DNA of 64,000 nt from JANQGG01 sp964642175 (GTDB taxonomy: Bacteria > Bacteroidota > Chlorobiia > Chlorobiales > Chloroherpetonaceae). The stretch's first letter is position 1, and each line of letters begins with the position of its first letter. A program made the translations under genes and the position numbers. The notes beneath the pieces were generated by a model. It was not told where the DNA came from. It saw only the letters and a list, made by a program, of their open reading frames with translations, and made no database searches. The stretch lies in contig CAZXOK010000006.1 in assembly GCA_964642175.1 (NCBI GenBank), forward strand, positions 96,495 through 160,494. The letters are read 5' to 3'. Of the stretch, positions 36,214 to 43,621 are shown one piece after another.

Positions 36214-36233
36214 TCTATTGGCGCTCACTTCAG

Positions 36234-37220
36234 ATGAGAGAACCATTTTGTATTGCCGTTGATTTAGGTGGCACAGCTATAAAATCTGGCCTTGTAACTA
36301 AACGGGGAAAACTAAGTTCGTTCAAGTCTGTTCCAACCCAAGCCGAAAAAGGGCCCGGGTATATTGTAAGCATTCTTGCCCAGGCCATCCAAACTTCACT
36401 ATCGGCCTTTTCTAAAGACACCATTCGCACTTACTTTAAAGGAGTCGGTATTGGTATGCCCGGTATTGTTGGTTTGGACAGCCAAACCGTAAGCCATCCG
36501 CCTAACCTGCCCGGCTGGGACCAGATCAATCTTAGTGAGGCGTTATCAGCCGAATTAAACAGAGCCATATTACCTGAAAACATTGTGGTGGAGAATGATG
36601 CCAACTTAGCAGCCCTGGGTGAGGCAAGATATGGTGCTGGTATAGACCTAGATGATTTTTTAATGGTCACACTTGGGACAGGTGTGGGATGCGGTATTAT
36701 TCTCAATAATCAGATTTACAAGGGTAAAACCGGTGCGGCCGGAGAATTAGGACACATTTCCATTGAATCCCAGAGCCAGAAACGCCATGCAGGTATTCCC
36801 GGCTCATTGGAAGGTTTTATTGGCCAGCGTAAAATTGCAACATTGGCCATGGATGCCCTCGATGACTATCCGGATTCACTTCTTCATAACCTGCTTGAAA
36901 CAGAAGGCAGCGGTTTGCAGCCTGTACATCTGACTCAGGCAGCCCAAAAAGGCGATCAGCTCGCATTGGAGATCTGGAAAAAAGTAGGGCACTATCTGGG
37001 TGTTGGGCTGGCAACAGCAGTTTCAATTCTGGATATTCGTAAAATTATTTTGGGCGGAGGAGTAGCCGGTGCAGGAGACTTCTTATTTAAACCAACCTTC
37101 CACACCATTTCAGCCTACAGCTTGCCTGCGTTTCATGAGCAGTTGGAGCTATTGCCTGCCAGGTTGGGTAATGATGCCGGAATAATGGGAGCAGCGGCCA
37201 GGGTATTTGATAAGTATTAA
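36234..37220 (+). CDS. ROK family sugar kinase lacking the zinc cysteines
   Basis: Likely glucokinase-like sugar kinase of 328 residues. ATP phosphate loop AVDLGGTAIKSG at 8-19; sugar-binding GIGMPGIVGL, VENDANLAALGEARYGAG, the LGTGVGCGIIL ATP motif and GAAGELGHISIE are all present. The zinc motif that follows in most ROK proteins (C-x-C-G-x2-G-C-x-E after the His) reads RHAGIPGSLE, so all three cysteines are replaced by R, A and S while the G and E are kept. Some ROK kinases tolerate this. Last gene of the glgA-to-ROK run, 20 bp after lpxA, which may relate to glycogen and sugar supply. Confidence 0.88.
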   Translation: MREPFCIAVDLGGTAIKSGLVTKRGKLSSFKSVPTQAEKGPGYIVSILAQAIQTSLSAFSKDTIRTYFKGVGIGMPGIVGLDSQTVSHPPNLPGWDQINLSEALSAELNRAILPENIVVENDANLAALGEARYGAGIDLDDFLMVTLGTGVGCGIILNNQIYKGKTGAAGELGHISIESQSQKRHAGIPGSLEGFIGQRKIATLAMDALDDYPDSLLHNLLETEGSGLQPVHLTQAAQKGDQLALEIWKKVGHYLGVGLATAVSILDIRKIILGGGVAGAGDFLFKPTFHTISAYSLPAFHEQLELLPARLGNDAGIMGAAARVFDKY

Positions 37221-37244
37221 ACTTCAGAGCAGTTCTTTCCCGGA

Positions 37245-37274
37245 TTTGTATATTTATTAGTTTTTGTAAATTTT
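37245..37274 (+). promoter_or_regulatory. Bacteroidota-type promoter candidate before the comF-like gene
   Basis: TTTG at 37245-37248 and TAAATTTT at 37267-37274, 18 nt apart, match the TTTG - about 19 nt - TAnnTTTG layout except for the final base. A start near 37281 would give a 35-nt leader. Confidence 0.3.
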
Positions 37275-37317
37275 TCGTGTCTTAATTTCGGATAAACACC
37301 ACAACCAAGATTTTGGA

Positions 37318-38079
37318 ATGATGAGCATCCCCAATTCACAAAGGATTTATAGATATACAAATGAGCGCTTTCCAGTTTACTTAAAGTCTTTCTTCAGAGA
37401 AGCCCTTCAACTGGTTTATCCAAACCTCTGTTTGTGTTGCCACAAATTGCTGGATGTTAATGAAGAGGATATTTGCCAGGCCTGTTACGAAGGCTTTGAT
37501 GCATTTGAACAACCACTTGAGGCTCACCAGCATATAATGGCCACACTGGATAAAAACTTTCCTGATGAGTCCATATTAAAGCATACCACAGCCTGTTACA
37601 GGTTCCATAAAAGCAGCCTTTTGGCCTGGGCCATCCATGCCTTTAAATACAAGGGTTATCAAAATCTTGCAGTTCAGTTTGGGCGGCAGTTAGCTCAAGC
37701 CATCAAACGGGATATGCCATTTCAGGATGTTGATTTAATAATCCCAATTCCGCTTCACCGGGTGAAATTAATCGAACGCACTTACAACCAGGCCTTATGC
37801 CTCAGCCGGGGAATCAACCAGGAGTTAAAGATTCCCGTTGAGCCTGATGGGCTCAGAAAAACATCTTATACCCAGTCGCAAACCACATTTATCGCGGTAG
37901 AAAGAAAAGAAAATTTAAAGCATGTCTTTTCTTGCGGCCAGGAAATTGAGGGCCTTCATGTTTTGTTGGTCGACGATCTGTTTACCACCGGGGCAACATT
38001 GCTTAGTGCTGCCACCATTTTAAAACAAGCAGGTGCGCAGGCGGTTTCGGCAGCTGCCTTAGCCATTGCCGATACCTGA
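37318..38079 (+). CDS. ComF/GntX-like phosphoribosyltransferase-domain protein
   Basis: 253 residues. N-terminal four-cysteine zinc module (LCLCCHKLLD and ICQACYE, about 38-60), then the type I phosphoribosyltransferase fold with IIPIPLHRVKLIERTYNQA (about 140-158) and the PRPP loop LLVDDLFTTGATLLSA (about 218-233). In naturally transformable bacteria ComF works in DNA uptake; elsewhere the role is unclear. Ends 2 bp before rsmE. Probably the first gene of a comF-rsmE-AMP-binding unit. Confidence 0.88.
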   Translation: MMSIPNSQRIYRYTNERFPVYLKSFFREALQLVYPNLCLCCHKLLDVNEEDICQACYEGFDAFEQPLEAHQHIMATLDKNFPDESILKHTTACYRFHKSSLLAWAIHAFKYKGYQNLAVQFGRQLAQAIKRDMPFQDVDLIIPIPLHRVKLIERTYNQALCLSRGINQELKIPVEPDGLRKTSYTQSQTTFIAVERKENLKHVFSCGQEIEGLHVLLVDDLFTTGATLLSAATILKQAGAQAVSAAALAIADT

Positions 38080-38081
38080 TC

Positions 38082-38837
38082 ATGAGTTTATTTATTATTG
38101 AACCTGATGTAAACCTTCAGGCAGGACAGCTTTATGAGATGAGTGGACAGGAATTCAAGCACCTCTCTCAGGTGATGCGCCATAAAGTAGGTGATCAGTT
38201 AGAACTGACTGATGGAAAGGGATCGCATTTTAAGGCTGAACTTAAAGCAGTACATAAGCAACATGCCTCTGTCTGCATTCTCAATAAAAAAAATATCCCG
38301 GAGCCTTCAGCAAAATTTGCCATAGCCATGGCATTGCTCAGAAACCAGGAGCGTTTTGAGTTCTTTCTGGAGAAAGCAACAGAAATGGGTGTGTCCGATA
38401 TCTATCCAATTGTTACACATAGAACGGTCTCAAAACCTGAAAAAAAACAACTCGATAAAAAAACAGAGCGCTGGTCAAAAATTGTAAAGTCGGCTGCCAA
38501 ACAATCCGGCAGAGTGTGGTTTCCCGTTGTAAATCATCCCATCTCCTATCAAGAAGCCCTTCAGCTCAATTACAATACAAAAGTGATCCCCTACGAAAAT
38601 TCCGGTAACCCGATTGCGCTTCCTGAAGATTCATCATCTGTTCTGTTTTGTATTGGTCCGGAAGGTGGTTTTACTGAAAGTGAAATCGAAGCGGCCCAAA
38701 TTGAGGGCTTTCAGGTTTGTTCATTTGGTGAGCATATACTTCGGGCTGAAACAGCAGCCATTTATGCCTGTGCAATGATGCATCAAAAGCTGGTTTCGCA
38801 GCATGAAAAAAACAAATTAAGTAAATGGTTTAAATAA
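38082..38837 (+). CDS. rsmE: 16S rRNA (uracil-1498-N3) methyltransferase
   Basis: Methylates U1498 in the decoding region of 16S rRNA. 251 residues, SPOUT fold with the knot at the C terminus: IGPEGGFTESEIEAAQ (about 191-206) and LGEHILRAETAA-type GEHILRAETAAIYA (about 219-232) are diagnostic, as is FEFFLEKATEMGVSDIYPI (about 93-111). The N-terminal PUA-like domain opens with the HLSQVMRHKVGD motif. Two bp after the comF-like gene. Confidence 0.94.
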   Translation: MSLFIIEPDVNLQAGQLYEMSGQEFKHLSQVMRHKVGDQLELTDGKGSHFKAELKAVHKQHASVCILNKKNIPEPSAKFAIAMALLRNQERFEFFLEKATEMGVSDIYPIVTHRTVSKPEKKQLDKKTERWSKIVKSAAKQSGRVWFPVVNHPISYQEALQLNYNTKVIPYENSGNPIALPEDSSSVLFCIGPEGGFTESEIEAAQIEGFQVCSFGEHILRAETAAIYACAMMHQKLVSQHEKNKLSKWFK

Positions 38838-38884
38838 TATTTTCGTTTAAAACTTCATCTCACTCAGAAAGAAAATATTAAGCC

Positions 38885-40642
38885 ATGGCATACATTAAAT
38901 CTCCGGTCTATCTGAAAAAATCATCTGTAATCCCTCAGTACAAGGATTCTTATAACGCCTCGATTGAAAACCCTTTGGCATTTTGGGAAGATATTGCAAA
39001 GACTTTTCTATGGGAAAAAAAGTGGCACGAAGTTTTTGATAATAATCAGCCGGCCAATGGTTGGTTTAATGGCGGCAGATTAAATATAACCATTAACGCC
39101 CTGGACAGGCATGTTGTCGGGTCTCGGCGAAATAAAGTGGCGTTGTTTTGGTCGACCGAAACTGGTGAGGAAGTCACCGTTACTTACGACAACCTTCAAA
39201 AAAGGGTATGCCAGGTAGCTAATGGTTTGAAAAGTCTCGGGGTGAAGAAAGGCGACCAGGTTTTGATCTATATGCCAAATACAGTCGAAACCATTTATGC
39301 GATGCTGGCTTGTGCTCGTATCGGGGCTACACATATTCTTCTCAATGCCGGTTTAGGCCGAAAATTTGTCAGCGAATATCTGAAAGTGATCCAACCAAAA
39401 TGCATAGTTCTCTCAGATATTCTGTATTCGGGTGGGAAGAAGATCAACCTGAAACAAATAATGGATGCGGCACTCTCTGAAGTGAATTATAGTGGTTACA
39501 GAATAGTCCACAGGCGCCAGGAACCCCATGTTGAGTTAAGGCAAAAGACAGAAGTGGATTTTTACGATATGATGAACTGCCAACTAAAGTGGATCAATCC
39601 CGAAATTATGTACTCTTCCGATCCGCTGTTCATGATATTTACCTCAAAACCCAATACACCAATGGATGGCTTTGTTCATAGCCATGCCGGTTATATGGTT
39701 GGTGCCGGTTATTACACAAAAATCATAAACGATTTTCAGGAGTCCGATATTTCCTGGTGCACCTCCGATCTAAGCACCATAGAAGGTCATACCAACCTGG
39801 TATACGGACCGCTCTTAAATGGCGGAACCATTTACTTTCGAGAGGGTTCCCTGGTCTACCCAAGTCCTGATATGGCCTGGCGGGCTATTGACAAACACGG
39901 GATTAATATTCTTTCTACAACACCTGATATTCTTTATGAATTAAAAGCCCTGGGTTGCTCAGCAGCTGAAGAGTTCGATCACTCCACACTGCGTTTGGTA
40001 TCTGTGTTAAGTGCAGAAGTCCAAAGCGACTTAATGCTATGGATAAAAGAGCATTTAGCCGGGCAAAACGGAGCGGTTATCGATACCTGGTTCAATGCAG
40101 AGCTTGGCGCACCACTTATTGGAACAGTTTTATCCATTGATAAGAAGCTTGGCCGGACCGGGAAACCTTATCCCGGAGTTGCTATTCAAATACTGGATAG
40201 CAACAACAAAGTCCTTGGGGATAATGAAGAAGGATATCTGTCCCTAAAACATCCGATACCCTCAATGAATCAAACAATGTGCGGGGTTAAACTCCACCAT
40301 CAGAAACTTCCTCAGGGGGCATTGGATGTGATGGCTACAAAAGATCATGAAGGGTATATCACCATAAAAGATTGGTACAAAGATTCTTTATTTATTGGTG
40401 GACACTGGATTTCAACAGAGGATATTGAGTCTTATCTGATGCACATTCCCATATTAAAAGAAGTAAAAGTATGGCTATGCAATTATTCTGAGAATCAAAA
40501 TAAAAGTATAGCTATCACTGCAACGATCAAACAACCAATGGGCGGGCCCGAAAACCTAAAGAATCGTTTAACCCACTGCCTAACCCAGGAGTTTGGCGAA
40601 TTTACCAGTATGCATGTTTCTGATATCCGGTCATCATCCTAA
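38885..40642 (+). CDS. Acetyl-CoA-synthetase-like protein with degenerate active site
   Basis: An ANL-superfamily protein whose layout follows Acs: N-terminal cap (NPLAFWEDIAKTFLWEKKWHEVFD), adenylation domain, C-terminal lid. 585 residues, short of the usual ~650. Key motifs are altered: the phosphate loop, TSGSTGKPKG in Acs, reads TSKPNTPMDG (253-262); the DVGWVTGH-like motif is DLSTIEGH; the TETG motif reads NAELG; the DDVI-x-SGHR hinge reads KDSLFIGGHW; the C-terminal catalytic lysine segment (SGK) is absent. It probably cannot make acetyl-AMP, so a regulatory or binding role is likely. Coding sequence is intact. Expected to be co-transcribed with rsmE, 47 bp upstream. Confidence 0.8.
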   Translation: MAYIKSPVYLKKSSVIPQYKDSYNASIENPLAFWEDIAKTFLWEKKWHEVFDNNQPANGWFNGGRLNITINALDRHVVGSRRNKVALFWSTETGEEVTVTYDNLQKRVCQVANGLKSLGVKKGDQVLIYMPNTVETIYAMLACARIGATHILLNAGLGRKFVSEYLKVIQPKCIVLSDILYSGGKKINLKQIMDAALSEVNYSGYRIVHRRQEPHVELRQKTEVDFYDMMNCQLKWINPEIMYSSDPLFMIFTSKPNTPMDGFVHSHAGYMVGAGYYTKIINDFQESDISWCTSDLSTIEGHTNLVYGPLLNGGTIYFREGSLVYPSPDMAWRAIDKHGINILSTTPDILYELKALGCSAAEEFDHSTLRLVSVLSAEVQSDLMLWIKEHLAGQNGAVIDTWFNAELGAPLIGTVLSIDKKLGRTGKPYPGVAIQILDSNNKVLGDNEEGYLSLKHPIPSMNQTMCGVKLHHQKLPQGALDVMATKDHEGYITIKDWYKDSLFIGGHWISTEDIESYLMHIPILKEVKVWLCNYSENQNKSIAITATIKQPMGGPENLKNRLTHCLTQEFGEFTSMHVSDIRSSS

Positions 40643-40891
40643 ACCAAGATATATCCCCCATCAGACATTTTTTTATCCAAGTTTAAATCGGATCCGGCTA
40701 ATCACACCTGTGTTAAGACAGGGTATTACCATTAAAAGCTTTGTTAAGGGGTATTTCTGTTTTAGCTAACCTTGCGTTTCTTGGGATTGTTAAAAGGTCT
40801 TTATAATTTAAACCTAAATAATATTTGTATTTCACCACAAAGAGTAAGTAAGTTAGCCAAAGCATTTATTTAAGTTGTTACAAGAAGTGTT

Positions 40892-41404
40892 ATGGAAAAC
40901 AGTCTCGAGACGCAGTTAAAAAATTTTATCAATACGTTAATTCTTAAAAAGCAAGATCCGGTATTTCAGGATCAGGCTATTTTAAAACGAACGTGTTCTG
41001 CGATCTTATTTAAGGGGCTGACTTCAGGATCTGTCTATATTGCTCAAAAGCATGAAAAAAAGTCTATTGAAGGAATAACTCATAACGGCGACTCGCTGAT
41101 TCTGGATTTAACACATTTTCCAGACTTAAAAGTCTCAGAAGGGTTTCTTTGGTTACCGGAACTAGATTTGGTAGTGATGAATTTTCCTAAGGAAGGTTAC
41201 CAGGCATTTTCATCCTTATGTCCGATTTGTAAAAAAGAGGCCAGTAAAAACGATTGCGATGATCTGCGATGCGCATTAACCCAGGAATGGGCTTTTGAGA
41301 TGAATCAATGTGCTCAGGAATCTCACAATTTATTTCAGCTTAAAGTGCATCAACTGGAAGATAAGCTTTCCATAAGCCTGAGTGGTCAGGAATACCTCTG
41401 CTGA
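40892..41404 (+). CDS. Hypothetical protein with a cysteine cluster
   Basis: 170 residues, soluble, not recognised. After an N-terminal helical part and a central beta-like part, it has the cluster CPICKKEASKNDCDDLRC (about 110-127) with a CxxC pair and two more cysteines, possibly a small zinc site. No signal peptide. It stands alone, after a 249-bp AT-rich spacer that I could not assign any element to, and converges on the adenylate-kinase-like gene with 11 bp between the stop codons. Confidence 0.6.
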   Translation: MENSLETQLKNFINTLILKKQDPVFQDQAILKRTCSAILFKGLTSGSVYIAQKHEKKSIEGITHNGDSLILDLTHFPDLKVSEGFLWLPELDLVVMNFPKEGYQAFSSLCPICKKEASKNDCDDLRCALTQEWAFEMNQCAQESHNLFQLKVHQLEDKLSISLSGQEYLC

Positions 41405-41415
41405 TATACTTCTTT

Positions 41416-42213
41416 CTAAGCCCCGCTGTAATTGATAAAATGGACCATGTTTAAAAACATCATGATCATTTTTGAAACATCCGTCGGTGATATAACCACA
41501 TAATCTCCCCTGTCAATAACACTTAAATGACCACCCGGCCGCATGTTGTATTCTTTTTTATCGATGCATACTTTGAATACCGTGGCTTTGTTCATCAATG
41601 CCAACCACTTTAAAAAGCCGTGGGTTTTTAAATAATACTCCCCGATTTTAACCATCTGAACTTCAGGAATATGATCGGTTTCATGCCCGATCCGATCAAC
41701 AGGTTTTTGTTGCATCCGTAGTTTGGATTCGGCTTCATTGGTTTCAATAACAGCCATTAATCCATACACATTATGCTTTTCGAGGAATTGTTGGAAGTGA
41801 GCGGCTTGCTCAATGGTTCTGGGGTAGCCAACACAAACAAACGGCCGATTGTAAAAATCATCAGAAGTAAACTCATTTTTAAAAAACGATTCAAGAGCCC
41901 AATCTGCAATTTTTATGCTTAGTTCCGAGCTGAGATAAGATCCTTTTTTTAAAACCGTTTCAAGCTGCTCTTTTTCAGCATCATTTTCAGGTTTGTATTT
42001 TGCCAACCAATCGGTAAAAGCAAAGCAATTGAGATTCAGATCTTCACTCATGGTTATGGCCTGGGTATAACGTCCCGAGCGAGTCATGCCTTCAATAATA
42101 ATACATGTCTTTGCATTTGGCGGGAGGTTTCGAAATTCCTCGGCGCTGAGAATATTAGGCAAAGCAGGCCAGTCTTCAATATTCAGGCTGAAATTTTCTG
42201 AGGTCAGTAACAT
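41416..42213 (-). CDS. Adenylate-kinase-like protein with altered P-loop
   Basis: About 265 residues; ATG at 42213, with a GTG three codons upstream as alternative. The body follows adenylate kinase: P-loop region IIIEGMTRSGRYTQA (about 38-52) where the family has GxPGSGKGTQ, then KGSYLSSELSIKIAD (lid entrance, normally KGxLVPDE), VCVGYPRTIEQAAHF (normally LDGFPRTxxQA) and EAESKLRMQQKPVDRIGHETDH (lid arginines). The Walker lysine is replaced by R48, and an N-terminal extension and a C-terminal 75-residue module are added. It may be a nucleotide-binding pseudoenzyme. Upstream is ndk, on the same strand but separated by a terminator. Confidence 0.7.
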   Translation of the reverse strand: MLLTSENFSLNIEDWPALPNILSAEEFRNLPPNAKTCIIIEGMTRSGRYTQAITMSEDLNLNCFAFTDWLAKYKPENDAEKEQLETVLKKGSYLSSELSIKIADWALESFFKNEFTSDDFYNRPFVCVGYPRTIEQAAHFQQFLEKHNVYGLMAVIETNEAESKLRMQQKPVDRIGHETDHIPEVQMVKIGEYYLKTHGFLKWLALMNKATVFKVCIDKKEYNMRPGGHLSVIDRGDYVVISPTDVSKMIMMFLNMVHFINYSGA

Positions 42214-42270
42214 GCTTTCCACGGGTTATGTTGATAAGGCTTCGGTACTCTGAAGATAATTAGTGAAAGT

Positions 42271-42301
42271 AAACGCAATTTGCCATAAACAAATTGCGTT
42301 T
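42271..42301 (-). terminator. Terminator of ndk
   Basis: AAACGCAATTTG (42271-42282) and CAAATTGCGTTT (42290-42301) form a perfect 12-bp stem with a 7-nt loop. On the minus strand it follows the ndk stop by 9 bp and precedes a T-rich run, insulating ndk from the adenylate-kinase-like gene. Confidence 0.8.
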
Positions 42302-42310
42302 CCCATCTAT

Positions 42311-42736
42311 TTATGCATGAATTTTCACAATTTCTTCGGCTGAATAAAAGAATGCGCCTTCAATTTTAGCATTCTCCAAAGAGTCTGATCCATGAACAAT
42401 ATTTTCACCTTTGCTGTCGGCATAGAGTTTTCTGATCGTCCCCTCAGCAGCTTCTGCCGGATCGGTTGCCCCAATTAATGTTCTGAAATCTGCCACGGCA
42501 TTGCCTTTTTCCAGGATCATCGGCACACATGGACCCGATGACATAAATTCCACCAATTCGCCATAAAACGGGCGCTCTTTATGCACAGCATAAAATTCAC
42601 CAGCAGTCTCTTTGGTTAAACGAGTAAGTTTTAAACCAATCACTTTAAAGCCGGCAGACTGGATTTTTTCAATAACAGCACCAATCAGGTTTTTTTTAAC
42701 ACAATCTGGTTTTAATATTGCTAAAGTTCTTTCCAC
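42311..42736 (-). CDS. ndk: Nucleoside diphosphate kinase
   Basis: Transfers the gamma phosphate of ATP to NDPs via a phosphohistidine. 141 residues, the standard length. ERTLAILKPDCVKKNLIG at the start, PFYGELVEFMSSGPCVPMILE (about 57-77), and the active-site loop with H115 in NIVHGSDS are all intact. One terminator follows at once, so the transcript is single. Starts 38 bp from the divergent dipeptidase gene, so the promoters overlap. Confidence 0.95.
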   Translation of the reverse strand: MERTLAILKPDCVKKNLIGAVIEKIQSAGFKVIGLKLTRLTKETAGEFYAVHKERPFYGELVEFMSSGPCVPMILEKGNAVADFRTLIGATDPAEAAEGTIRKLYADSKGENIVHGSDSLENAKIEGAFFYSAEEIVKIHA

Positions 42737-42774
42737 GATAAGAGTAGTTTTAATGAATAAAAATAAAAAAGCTA

Positions 42775-43446
42775 ATGGGCTTTAAATTTAGCAAAAAACT
42801 TCGCTTTAAGAGAATTCAGAGACCACTTTGGCTGCAGATTATTGGACTTTTTTTAGCTCTATGTGCGCTAGTAAATCCTGTCAATGCCCAGGACGATTTT
42901 GTAAATGTCCAAACCCTTATTCCTTCTGTGCAGATTGATATGAGATATGCATCCAAGCGAAACTTTACAGGCCAGGTTGTTTATGATACATCGACTTGCT
43001 TTTTGAGGCCAGCGGTTGCTGAACGGTTAAAACGTGTTCAGAGACGTCTTGAAAAAAGTGGCTATGGACTGAAAATATGGGATGCCTACCGTCCAACATC
43101 AGCTCAACAGGTTTTATGGGATGCCACACCCAGAAAACTGCGTCGGTATGTAGCCAATCCAAAAAAAGGGTCGAAGCACAGCCGTGGGGCAGCCGTAGAT
43201 ATTACCCTGTTGGATTCGCTTGGGAAGGAATGCGAAATGCCAACCGCCTTCGACGACTTTTCCATACGTGCCAGAACCCATTACATGAACCATACCCGGC
43301 AAGCAATCAAGCACCGGGAAATCTTGCATAAGGCGATGAATGCCGAAGGATTTTTATCTGTCAGCGGGGAATGGTGGCACTTTAACGATCCAGAATGGCA
43401 CACCTATCCACTTTCAAACAAGTCTTTACATGATTTGACCAGGTAA
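42775..43446 (+). CDS. Exported D-alanyl-D-alanine dipeptidase (VanX/DdpX-like)
   Basis: M15D zinc dipeptidase that cleaves D-Ala-D-Ala, in most bacteria for murein turnover rather than vancomycin resistance. 223 residues. An N-terminal basic region and hydrophobic segment (about 18-38, LQIIGLFLALCALVNPVNAQ) form a signal peptide. The metal ligands are in SKHSRGAAVDITLLD (His and Asp, about 131-145) and EWWHFNDPEWH near the C terminus (Glu catalytic, His ligand); WDAYRPTSAQQVLW carries the conserved Arg. No vanH/A neighbours. Ends at the start of a DnaA-box-bearing spacer. Confidence 0.9.
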   Translation: MGFKFSKKLRFKRIQRPLWLQIIGLFLALCALVNPVNAQDDFVNVQTLIPSVQIDMRYASKRNFTGQVVYDTSTCFLRPAVAERLKRVQRRLEKSGYGLKIWDAYRPTSAQQVLWDATPRKLRRYVANPKKGSKHSRGAAVDITLLDSLGKECEMPTAFDDFSIRARTHYMNHTRQAIKHREILHKAMNAEGFLSVSGEWWHFNDPEWHTYPLSNKSLHDLTR

Positions 43447-43480
43447 ATGTTGTATGACCTTATGTCTGAAAAAATGTCAA

Positions 43481-43608
43481 TGTGGATAACGTGTGTGAAA
43501 GCATGTGAATAGATCACATGGAATCGGATAAGGTATTTTATTATATGAGCTTAACCCGGTATTTCAAGATATTCAATGCTGTGGATTAACGTTTTCGGGT
43601 GTGGATAA
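43481..43608. promoter_or_regulatory. Cluster of DnaA-box-like sites
   Basis: The spacer 43447-43621 holds TGTGGATAA at 43481-43489 and 43600-43608 (both perfect DnaA boxes, complement of TTATCCACA), TGTGGATTA at 43580-43588 (one mismatch) and a weaker TGTGAATAG at 43504-43512. All four point the same way, with an AT-rich stretch (43529-43547) between. It could be a chromosomal replication origin or a DnaA-titrating/regulatory site. Neither dnaA, gidA nor dnaN is adjacent. Confidence 0.5.
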
Positions 43609-43621
43609 CTTGTTGAAAAAC

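Noticed and set aside
40643..40891. Small RNA or riboswitch in the 249-bp spacer
   Set aside because: I see no conserved riboswitch core and no strong hairpin followed by a T run.
42775..43446. Vancomycin resistance gene vanX
   Set aside because: No vanH or vanA neighbours; exported D-Ala-D-Ala dipeptidases are common in murein turnover.
43447..43621. CRISPR array in the repeated GTGGATAA spacer
   Set aside because: The repeated unit is only about 9 bp, matches a DnaA box, and the spacing is irregular, with no conserved repeat of CRISPR length.
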